DNA from: Lachnospiraceae bacterium KGMB03038
GTDB taxonomy: Bacteria > Bacillota > Clostridia > Lachnospirales > Lachnospiraceae
Assembly (NCBI GenBank): GCA_007361935.1
Contig: CP041667.1
Span: forward strand, 908,001 to 972,000
Direction: 5' to 3'
Length of the DNA stretch: 64,000 nt
Positions within the stretch are counted from its first letter, which is position 1. Every line of letters begins with the position of its first letter. Both the position numbers and the translations under genes were made by a program. The notes under the pieces were generated by a model. It did not search any database. It had not been told where the DNA came from and saw only the letters and a program-made list of their open reading frames with translations. This document shows, in pieces, positions 57,907 to 64,000 of the stretch.

Positions 57907-59181
57907 ATGAAAGTATTAATTGTAGGCAGCGGCGGAAGAGAGCACGCGATCGCGTACAGCGTCGCAAAAAGCGAGAAAGTAGATAAGATCTACTGTGTTC
58001 CGGGAAACGCGGGAATTGCGGAGTATGCGGAATGCGCGCCGATCGGCCCTATGGAATTCGATAAGATTACGGCATTTGCAAAAGAAAAGGCGGTGGATCT
58101 GGTGATCGTAGGAATGGACGACCCGCTGGTAGGCGGCCTGGTGGACGAGCTGGAAGAGGCGGGGATCCGCACCTTTGGCCCTAGAAAAAACGCGGCAATT
58201 TTAGAGGGGTCTAAAGCTTTCTCCAAAGATCTTATGAAGAAATACCAGATACCTACGGCGGCCTACGAAACATTTTCTGATCCAGAGAAAGCGCTTGCTT
58301 ATCTGGAAACGGCCAAATTCCCTATCGTTTTGAAAGCAGACGGCCTGGCTCTTGGCAAAGGCGTACTGATCTGCAATACATTAGAGGAAGCGAAAGAGGG
58401 CGTGAAAACCATCATGCAGGACAAGAAGTTTGGCTCTGCCGGGGATGAGATGGTGATCGAAGAGTTTATGACCGGCCGGGAAGTTTCCGTACTTTCCTTT
58501 GTAGACGGGAAAACCATCAAGACCATGGCTTCCGCCCAGGATCATAAACGGGCAGGAGACGGAGATACGGGACTGAATACCGGAGGAATGGGAACCTTCT
58601 CGCCAAGTCCTTTCTACGCAAAAGAAGTAGAAGAGTTCTGTGAGAAATACATTTACCAGGCTACGGTAGATGCTATGAGAGCAGAGGGACGTCCCTTTAA
58701 AGGGGTGATCTTCTTTGGGCTTATGCTGACGGAAGATGGTCCAAAAGTACTGGAATATAACGCGAGATTCGGCGATCCGGAGGCCCAGGTTGTACTGCCC
58801 AGGATGAAGAATGATATCATTGAAGTGGCAGAGGCTTGTATTGACGGCACATTAGACCAGGTAGATCTGCAGTTTGAGGACAACGCGGCTGTCTGCGTAG
58901 TCCTGGCAAGTGACGGGTATCCGGTGAAATATGAGAAGGGGTTCCCCATTGAAGGATTGGAAGAATTCAAAAAGCATGAAGGATATTACTGCTTCCATGC
59001 GGGCACAAAGTTTGATGAAGCAGGCAGGATCGTTACAAGCGGAGGAAGAGTGCTGGGAATCACAGCCAAAGGAAAAGATCTGAAAGAAGCCCGCGCCAAC
59101 GCGTATGCCGCCGCGGAATGGATAAAGTTTGAAAATAAGTATATGCGGCACGATATTGGAAAAGCGATTGACGAGGCGTAG
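57907..59181 (+). CDS. purD: Phosphoribosylamine-glycine ligase
   Basis: A 424-residue ATP-grasp enzyme that makes GAR from phosphoribosylamine, glycine and ATP. Signatures: VGSGGREHAIAYSVAKS, the ATP-grasp loop GLALGKGVLI, and YNARFGDPEAQVVLPRM. AGGAGG precedes ATG 57907. A terminator follows. Confidence 0.95.
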   Translation: MKVLIVGSGGREHAIAYSVAKSEKVDKIYCVPGNAGIAEYAECAPIGPMEFDKITAFAKEKAVDLVIVGMDDPLVGGLVDELEEAGIRTFGPRKNAAILEGSKAFSKDLMKKYQIPTAAYETFSDPEKALAYLETAKFPIVLKADGLALGKGVLICNTLEEAKEGVKTIMQDKKFGSAGDEMVIEEFMTGREVSVLSFVDGKTIKTMASAQDHKRAGDGDTGLNTGGMGTFSPSPFYAKEVEEFCEKYIYQATVDAMRAEGRPFKGVIFFGLMLTEDGPKVLEYNARFGDPEAQVVLPRMKNDIIEVAEACIDGTLDQVDLQFEDNAAVCVVLASDGYPVKYEKGFPIEGLEEFKKHEGYYCFHAGTKFDEAGRIVTSGGRVLGITAKGKDLKEARANAYAAAEWIKFENKYMRHDIGKAIDEA

Positions 59182-59185
59182 AAGA

Positions 59186-59217
59186 AAAATGCACGGTGTC
59201 TGACACCGTGCATTTTT
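59186..59217 (+). terminator. Terminator of the purine unit
   Basis: AAAATGCACGGTGT (59186-59199) pairs with ACACCGTGCATTTT (59203-59216) and a T run. GGTGTCTGACACC in its loop region is a common palindromic core. Confidence 0.85.
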
Positions 59218-59225
59218 GCGCCCTT

Positions 59226-59257
59226 GATAGAGATGATTTACGATAGAGATGATTTAC
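59226..59257. repeat. 16-bp tandem direct repeat
   Basis: GATAGAGATGATTTAC occurs twice in exact tandem at 59226-59241 and 59242-59257, between the purine terminator and the convergent PBP terminator. Probably a recent slip duplication; no function is seen. Confidence 0.7.
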
Positions 59258-59259
59258 AA

Positions 59260-59313
59260 AACCCCAGTCTGAAGGAAGGAGCATAGTCCCTGCCGTTCAG
59301 ACTGGGGTTATTT
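59260..59313. terminator. Terminator downstream of the PBP1A gene
   Basis: AACCCCAGTCTGAA (59260-59273) pairs with TTCAGACTGGGGTT (59296-59309), 20 bases past the PBP stop on the minus strand; loop of 22 bases. Confidence 0.75.
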
Positions 59314-59332
59314 TAGACTAGATTAGCTGGCG

Positions 59333-61978
59333 TTAGCCGGTATCGCCAGTACCGGGATCGGTATTGCCGCCGTCACCGCCTCCGCCGCCGGTGTTGTCAC
59401 CGCCTCCGCCGCCGGTGTTGTCGCCGCCGGTATTGCCGGTGTCGCCGCCGGTGTTGTCGCCGCCGGTATTGCCGGTGTCGCCGGTATTGCCGGTATTACC
59501 GGTGTCGCCGGTGTTGCCGGTGTTGCCGGTGTTGCCGGTATTGCCAGTATTACCGGTGTCGCCGCTGTTATCGGTATTACCGGTATCGCTGCTGCTGTCA
59601 GGTTCTTCCACGTTCTCGCCGTCTTCACCTACTACATTTCCATGGCCTGGACAGCTTTCCGTAGGAGCGGTGTCGGCCGCAAAATACTCGGTCGTGCTGG
59701 GGCACTGGCCAGCTACCGCAAGTTTGCCGGTGAGAGTACAAACAGTTTTCTTCTCGACAGAACTTGGCATTTCAAAATCTTTATATTCCAGATTCTCGTG
59801 GATCCGGCTCATGATTCCTCTCCACAGCCGGAAACGGAAGCTGGTATCGTAATTACATTCTTTGTTGTCATCGTAACCGCCCCATACCGCGCAGGTATAG
59901 TATGGAGTATAGCCGCAGAACCAAAGGTCTTTATTGGAAGTGGTGGTACCTGTCTTGCCAGCCACGGGCATATTATCCAGCTGGCAGGAAGTTCCGGTTC
60001 CGCTTGTGACTACGGTTTCCATCGCGCTGGTCAAAAGAGCGGCGGTGCTGTCTTTTAACACTGTACGGGTTTCCTGATTGTTTTCCAGAAGCACATTGCC
60101 GTCGTGGTCAACGATCTTGGTATACATAGTAGGAGAATTGTAAACGCCTCCGTTGGCGATTGTTGCGTAAGCGGCGCACATTTGATAGTTATAGACACCT
60201 TCTGTAACACCGCCGAGAGCCAGGGTCTGGTTTACGTCGCTGTAGATCTCCCCATTGATCTCTTTATCCTTGACCAAGGTGCTGATTCCAAAATCTTCGC
60301 AATATTCAAACCCTAATTCCTGAGTGATCTCGTCGCTTACTTTTACCGCGCAGACGTTGATCGAGTTTGCGATGGCGGTACGATAGGTGACGTCGCCTTT
60401 GTAGGAACGGCTGGCATTCTGGACCTGCCTTCCGTTCTTGTAAGAGTAAGGCTCATCCCGGACGATGGTTGCCAGAGATTTGCCGCAGGCATCAAGAGCC
60501 GGAGCGTAAGCCGCCAGGATTTTGAAACAGGAACCAGGCTGGCGTTTCGCATCCTGGTATGCGCGGTTCAGACCCTGGGTCGTTTTCTCGCCTCGTCCTC
60601 CGACCATTGCTTTTATCTGGCCGGTAGCCTGATCCATAATGGTGACAGAGGCCTGAGGCTGGGGAGTGATGGTGATCCGCTCATCGTAGGTGTCGCCTTC
60701 CTGTGCGATCGTGGACTTCCATTCCTCTACCATAGCCCGTGCTTCATCTTCGCTGGAATAAAGCAGCCCCTGGTCGTCGCCATAAGTCTCTTTGACATAG
60801 TTTTTGATATGGCCGGAACTATAATTTTCTACTGTTCCATCCGCCCGTGTGACAGTCAGCGCATAATCCAGCCCGTATTCTTTCAGTCCCGGATAATTGT
60901 CGTCATCATTCATCTCTTCATCGCAGATCTGCTGCATTTCCAGGTTCTGCGTGGAATATATGCTCAGGCCTCCGCTGTAGAGAGCATTGTAAGCCTGCGC
61001 TTCACTGTAGCCCAGCTGTTCTTGCAGATCGGTCATGACTTGATCCGCCAGAGCGTCTACAAAATAAGACGTAGAAGTTTCCTGTTCCTCTACCTGGGTG
61101 TTTACCTGTTGGATGCGGGCGTAGACATCATCTGCCATTGCCTCGTCATAAGCCGCCTGATCGATATACCCCTGTTCCAGCATATTGTCTAAGACTTTCT
61201 GGCGGCGCTCGGCGTTTGCTTCCGGATTTGTTACCGGATTATAGCCGGAAGGGCTCTGAGTGATCGCTGCGATGACCGCGCATTCAGAGAGGGTGAGTTC
61301 CGATACATCTTTCCCAAAATAGCGCTGGGCCGCGGACTGGACTCCCAGAGAATTCTGTCCCAGATTGATGGTGTTCAGATAAGCCTCCATGATCTCTTCT
61401 TTACTCATCTGCTTCTCGATCTGAAGAGCAAGATACTGTTCCTGGATCTTTCGCTGTAATTTATCATAGAAGGTTTTTTCTTCCGTGAATTCGGGGAAGA
61501 CATTGTTCTTGATCAGCTGCTGCGTCAGAGTACTGGCGCCTTCAGAAAAATTCCCGGAGGTGATTCCCACCACAGCGGCACGGGCGATACCCTGCAGATC
61601 GATACCGTTGTGTTCATAGAAACGCTCGTCCTCGATCGCGACAAAAGCGTGCTGCAGATCTTCCGGGATCTGGTCCAAGGTTTTGTAGACACGATTGGAA
61701 CCAGAAGCGACAAAACGCTGGATTTCAGTTTCCCCGTCATCCGCATAGACAAAAGTAGTATATCCAGATGGTTTTACATCGTCCGGAGAGACTTCCGGCG
61801 TGTCGTCTAAGATTCGCTTGATAAAGACGCCGCCGCCAACGGCCCCGGCGACTCCTACAACAAGCAGACAAAGTAAAAAGGCTTTAAAAAGCCTTACGCC
61901 AACTCGTTTTCCCTGCATGGTAGATTTGGACGTGATCTTCTTCTGCTTTTGAGAAGCTTTTTTCTTACCATAATTCAT
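59333..61978 (-). CDS. Class A penicillin-binding protein (PBP1A type)
   Basis: An 881-residue bifunctional peptidoglycan synthase. One membrane segment (about 31-55) with a basic N-terminus, then a GT51 transglycosylase domain (about 85-260; catalytic Glu in IEDERFYEHNGID, and STLTQQLIKN), then the transpeptidase domain with Ser483 (GSCFK), SIN (NSINVC) and KTG (GKTGTT, Lys675). The C-terminal 85 residues (about 797-881) are an unfolded, acidic stretch of repeated GNTG, GDTG and GGDNTGG units, encoded by an imperfectly repeated DNA of about 220 bp (59343-59575). This may reach through the wall. Probable role is wall synthesis in growth and sporulation. Confidence 0.93.
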   Translation of the reverse strand: MNYGKKKASQKQKKITSKSTMQGKRVGVRLFKAFLLCLLVVGVAGAVGGGVFIKRILDDTPEVSPDDVKPSGYTTFVYADDGETEIQRFVASGSNRVYKTLDQIPEDLQHAFVAIEDERFYEHNGIDLQGIARAAVVGITSGNFSEGASTLTQQLIKNNVFPEFTEEKTFYDKLQRKIQEQYLALQIEKQMSKEEIMEAYLNTINLGQNSLGVQSAAQRYFGKDVSELTLSECAVIAAITQSPSGYNPVTNPEANAERRQKVLDNMLEQGYIDQAAYDEAMADDVYARIQQVNTQVEEQETSTSYFVDALADQVMTDLQEQLGYSEAQAYNALYSGGLSIYSTQNLEMQQICDEEMNDDDNYPGLKEYGLDYALTVTRADGTVENYSSGHIKNYVKETYGDDQGLLYSSEDEARAMVEEWKSTIAQEGDTYDERITITPQPQASVTIMDQATGQIKAMVGGRGEKTTQGLNRAYQDAKRQPGSCFKILAAYAPALDACGKSLATIVRDEPYSYKNGRQVQNASRSYKGDVTYRTAIANSINVCAVKVSDEITQELGFEYCEDFGISTLVKDKEINGEIYSDVNQTLALGGVTEGVYNYQMCAAYATIANGGVYNSPTMYTKIVDHDGNVLLENNQETRTVLKDSTAALLTSAMETVVTSGTGTSCQLDNMPVAGKTGTTTSNKDLWFCGYTPYYTCAVWGGYDDNKECNYDTSFRFRLWRGIMSRIHENLEYKDFEMPSSVEKKTVCTLTGKLAVAGQCPSTTEYFAADTAPTESCPGHGNVVGEDGENVEEPDSSSDTGNTDNSGDTGNTGNTGNTGNTGNTGDTGNTGNTGDTGNTGGDNTGGDTGNTGGDNTGGGGGDNTGGGGGDGGNTDPGTGDTG
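59343..59575 (-). repeat. Short tandem repeat coding for the PBP C-terminal Gly/Asn/Thr/Asp stretch
   Basis: Repeats of a 9-base unit for Gly-Asn-Thr/Gly-Asp-Thr and a Gly-Gly-Asp-Asn-Thr-Gly unit. Expected to vary in length by slippage between strains. Confidence 0.85.
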
Positions 61979-62142
61979 GCGCGTCTGCCTCCTTTATACC
62001 TGGTCATTATATCAAATAACAGTATTGAAATAAAGAAAAAAATGAAAACTTCACATTTTGGTAGGAAAATCTTAAGAAATTCGTTATAGTAATAAGGTAA
62101 GGCTATGTAGAAGCAAAACTTTTAGAAAGGAACGGCAGCAGC

Positions 62143-62793
62143 ATGCAGTCAGAATATAAAATCATATATCAAGGCGGGCAAGCCCAGATCATAGAGAAAA
62201 AGTCCAGATTTATCGCCACAGTCATCCCGGTAGAGACGGAAGAGGAAGCGCTGGAGTTTATTGAGTCCACACGCAAAAAATATTGGGATGCGACTCACAA
62301 TTGTTATGCCTATGTGATCGGAGACAGGCAGGAGATCCAGCGCTGCAGTGACGATGGAGAGCCGTCCGGAACAGCGGGGCGGCCTATGATGGATGTCCTT
62401 TGCGGAGCGGGGATACATAATGCGGCTGTGGTGGTGACAAGGTATTTTGGAGGTACGCTCCTTGGGACCGGAGGGCTGATCCGCGCGTATTCTATGGCTG
62501 TTCAGGAGGGGCTTGCTTCTTCTGAGATTATAACCAGAATACCGGGGATTAAACTAAAGATAACTGTAGATTATACAGAATTAGGCAAAATCCAATATCT
62601 GCTTGGACAAAAGAAGCTGACGGCCCAGGATGAGGTATATACGGAGAACGTAGAATTTACAGTACTGGTTCCAGAGGCGGAAGCCTCCAGGCTTCAGGAA
62701 GAACTGACAGAAGAGACCAATGGAAGGATCATCATGGATATCCAAGGACCCTGCGGGATCGCGAGACGAAATGGAAAACTAACAGAATTGTAG
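62143..62793 (+). CDS. YigZ/IMPACT-family protein
   Basis: A 216-residue protein with the UPF0029 (IMPACT) N-terminal domain (HNCYAYVIG, SDDGEPSGTAGRPMMDVL, VVVTRYFGGTLLGTGGLIRAYS) and a C-terminal DUF1949 ferredoxin-like fold (about 140-215). Bacterial YigZ is of unknown function, possibly linked to translation or proteolysis. AAAGGAACG lies before ATG 62143. Confidence 0.9.
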   Translation: MQSEYKIIYQGGQAQIIEKKSRFIATVIPVETEEEALEFIESTRKKYWDATHNCYAYVIGDRQEIQRCSDDGEPSGTAGRPMMDVLCGAGIHNAAVVVTRYFGGTLLGTGGLIRAYSMAVQEGLASSEIITRIPGIKLKITVDYTELGKIQYLLGQKKLTAQDEVYTENVEFTVLVPEAEASRLQEELTEETNGRIIMDIQGPCGIARRNGKLTEL

Positions 62794-62803
62794 AAAACAG
62801 ATC

Positions 62804-62847
62804 GCGGGCCTGTGGGAAAGGGGCCGCGCCGCTTCCCACAGGCCCGC
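62804..62847. terminator. GC-rich terminator hairpin
   Basis: GCGGGCCTGTGGGAA (62804-62818) pairs exactly with TTCCCACAGGCCCGC (62833-62847). It serves hpf on the minus strand (GATCTGTTTT follows) and probably yigZ on the plus strand. Confidence 0.75.
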
Positions 62848-62892
62848 TGCTATGGTGAGGGACATTCCTGCGAAGATCCGCTGTCACACTTG

Positions 62893-63429
62893 TTAATCGA
62901 ATTCTGGTTCGATCAGACCAAAACTTCCGTCTTTGCGCCGGTAGACCACGTTGACCTCGTCTGTCTGCGCATTGCAGAATACAAAGAAGTCATGTCCCAA
63001 AAGCTCCATTTGTACGCAGGCATCTTCCGGGAACATTGGTTTGATACCGAATTTCTTTGTGCGGACGATGCGGATCTCACCATCGTCTTCTACCACGTCT
63101 TGATCATCAAAGAATTCTTGTTTAAAGTTTCCGCCTTCCTGGTGTCTGGCAATCAGTTTATTCTTATATTTCCTGAGCTGACGCTCAATAACCTCTTCTA
63201 CCAGATCAATGGAAACATACATGTCGCTGCTTTGCTGTTCTGAGCGGATAAGACCGCCCTTGACAGGGATTGTGACTTCTATTTTTTGACGTTCTCTCTG
63301 TACGCTTAATGTAACGTGGATTTCCGTATCAGGAGTAAAATACCTTTCCAGTTTTCCTAATTTGTTTTCGATGGCCTGCCTTAAACCTGGCGTAACATCA
63401 ATGTTTTTGCCGATAATGATAAATTTCAT
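62893..63429 (-). CDS. hpf: Long-form ribosome hibernation-promoting factor
   Basis: A 178-residue long HPF. The N-terminal domain (about 1-100) binds the 30S (MKFIIIGKNIDVTPGLRQAIENKLGKLERYF), and the C-terminal domain (about 120-178) dimerises ribosomes into 100S: AVVKTKKFGIKPMFPEDACVQMELLGHDFFVF with the conserved QMELLGHDF and NVVYRRKDGSFGLIEP. I start at ATG 63429 (MKFIII), 8 bases after AAAGGAG; the longer upstream frame lacks a site. Confidence 0.95.
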   Translation of the reverse strand: MKFIIIGKNIDVTPGLRQAIENKLGKLERYFTPDTEIHVTLSVQRERQKIEVTIPVKGGLIRSEQQSSDMYVSIDLVEEVIERQLRKYKNKLIARHQEGGNFKQEFFDDQDVVEDDGEIRIVRTKKFGIKPMFPEDACVQMELLGHDFFVFCNAQTDEVNVVYRRKDGSFGLIEPEFD

Positions 63430-63510
63430 GATACCAACTCCTTTTGACATATTTTCAGAAAGTATAGTCTGACAATTCCTGCCAAAACCATGAATCTATC
63501 TGATATATGT

Positions 63511-63519
63511 AGTATAACA
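63511..63519 (-). promoter_or_regulatory. Extended -10 promoter of hpf
   Basis: Minus strand: TGTTATACT, with TATACT at 63511-63516 and the TG at 63518-63519; about 75 bases before the start codon. The -35 is weak. Confidence 0.5.
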
Positions 63520-63529
63520 TGTTTGGAGT

Positions 63530-64000
63530 CTAATGTATAGCTCGGATTACTTCGATTCGTGAAATTTTTCCATCATGCATTTTGGCGACACGCAATCCAA
63601 AGTTCGTGAAACGGATCAAAGTCCCGACACCGATCTCAATATCTTCCTCTTTGCATTTGCGCAGGAACACATCTTTCAGCGTATCTCCATCTTCATGGGG
63701 GATTGAAATGCCAAGGATTTTGTTGATGACCCCTACTTTCGTGGTAGACCGGAAGACGATCTCATCAGAGACGTCAAAATTGGAAAACAGGAATTTCCGG
63801 GTGGCAAAAAGAACCGCGATGGCACACACGCCGATCAGGCTGGTCCAGGCGGAAGAATGATCCACGATGATCTGCCGGGCAATGGCGAACAAGAGTACGT
63901 CAAATACCGTGGTAGGAGAATGATAGTACATCATGCGGATCAGCTCTACGCCGATGATCAGATTGAAGCATGTTTCCAGCAGATCATCATAGTTGGGCCA
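63530..64000 (-). CDS. PsiE-like membrane protein (partial)
   Basis: The reading frame stays open past ATG 63934 to the end of the window (it begins with WPNYDDLLETCFNLIIGVELIRM), so this is a partial gene that continues upstream. Visible parts: three membrane segments, the phosphate-starvation PsiE-like motif ARQIIVDHSSAW, and a soluble C-terminal domain (about 80 residues, ending in GLRVAKMHDGKISRIEVIRAIH) of alpha/beta type like a regulator of conductance. No role is assigned with confidence. Confidence 0.7.
   Translation of the reverse strand, partial: WPNYDDLLETCFNLIIGVELIRMMYYHSPTTVFDVLLFAIARQIIVDHSSAWTSLIGVCAIAVLFATRKFLFSNFDVSDEIVFRSTTKVGVINKILGISIPHEDGDTLKDVFLRKCKEEDIEIGVGTLIRFTNFGLRVAKMHDGKISRIEVIRAIH

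Noticed and set aside
59186..59313. Transposon remnant between purD and the PBP gene
   Set aside because: The inverted and tandem repeats are explained by two terminators and a 16-bp duplication; there is no transposase or target duplication.
59343..59575. CRISPR-like repeat array
   Set aside because: The repeats are in frame inside the PBP gene, of about 9 bases, with no spacers; they encode a Gly/Asn/Thr/Asp tail.
59364..59852. Pro/Val/Leu-rich ORF on the plus strand
   Set aside because: It is an antisense shadow of the PBP repeat and transpeptidase region with no plausible start signal.
63440..63500. Sigma-H/B-type promoter before hpf
   Set aside because: GCAGGAATT matches a sigma-H -35 on the minus strand, but no GAAT -10 lies at the right spacing; the extended TATACT box is a better fit.
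1..64000. tRNA, rRNA or phage genes
   Set aside because: No cloverleaf, rRNA or phage structural sequence was noticed by eye on either strand; a tRNAscan and prophage search would be needed to be certain.

Overview
The window looks like chromosome of a spore-forming, anaerobic, low-to-mid GC Firmicute, most likely a Lachnospiraceae-type Clostridia. The grounds are AGGAGG-like ribosome binding sites, frequent TTG/GTG starts, consensus TTGACA/TATAAT promoters, an alpha/beta small acid-soluble spore protein gene with a sigma-G-like promoter, an ecfA1-ecfA2-ecfT-truA run, an Fe-S aldo/keto reductase, a double-cubane 2-hydroxyacyl-CoA dehydratase relative, and pyrK/pyrD of the NAD-linked type. This is inference from gene content; species cannot be named. 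I saw no rRNA, tRNA, CRISPR array, IS element, prophage or clear pseudogene. The window is mostly ordinary chromosomal backbone with small unusual modules.

Layout. 1-1.7 kb: tail of a VanR/VanS-like two-component system and a small membrane protein behind a possible response-regulator operator. 1.7-4.5 kb: SPFH protein plus a 56-residue ribbon-helix-helix protein behind tandem operator-like repeats, an HPr-like protein lacking the phosphorylatable His, and an AraC regulator. 4.5-10.4 kb: envelope and lipid genes (cardiolipin synthase, a trigger-factor-like lipoprotein, PAP2 phosphatase, lipid kinase, TetR). 10.6-14.2 kb: tex and a cysteine desulfidase/serine dehydratase-like gene. 14.2-18.6 kb: a hypothetical, an FMN riboswitch with ribU, two bacterial PH-domain membrane proteins and an NMN adenylyltransferase-like protein. 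18.7-23.2 kb: a TetM/EF-G-like GTPase fused to a Rae1/YacP-like NYN nuclease, a helical hypothetical, and an Fe-S aldo/keto reductase. 23.3-31.4 kb: a second two-component system, cyclophilin, a DMT exporter, the ECF module, truA and a class V aminotransferase. 31.5-35.4 kb: double-cubane reductase, DUF3343 carrier, and two G3E GTPases (one His/Cys-rich, one fused to a DUF1980-like domain). 35.5-38.7 kb: PadR/HAAS/DUF4097/PspC envelope-stress operon, spore protein, WecG/TagA glycosyltransferase. 38.9-43.9 kb: CdaR-type regulator, ftsE, ftsX, a PcsB-like M23 hydrolase and a CtpA protease. 44-52.6 kb: pyrC-pyrF-pyrK-pyrD, then a DUF1538 membrane protein paired with a tandem PII-like protein, an alanine symporter and pyrE. 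52.6-59.2 kb: small membrane proteins, VanZ, an M29-like peptidase, and purE-purM-purN-purD. 59.3-64 kb: PBP1A, YigZ, the hibernation factor HPF, and a partial PsiE-like protein.

The most promising points for new biology are the ribosome-protection-type GTPase fused to a ribosome-linked endonuclease fold (18736-21459); the DUF1538/tandem-PII pair inside the pyrimidine cluster, whose upstream boundary has an in-frame 12-codon mini-ORF and an apparent non-ATG start (47976-50271); the sulfur/selenium- and metal-handling run (30269-35385); and the SPFH/ribbon-helix-helix pair with its tandem operator (1743-3011).
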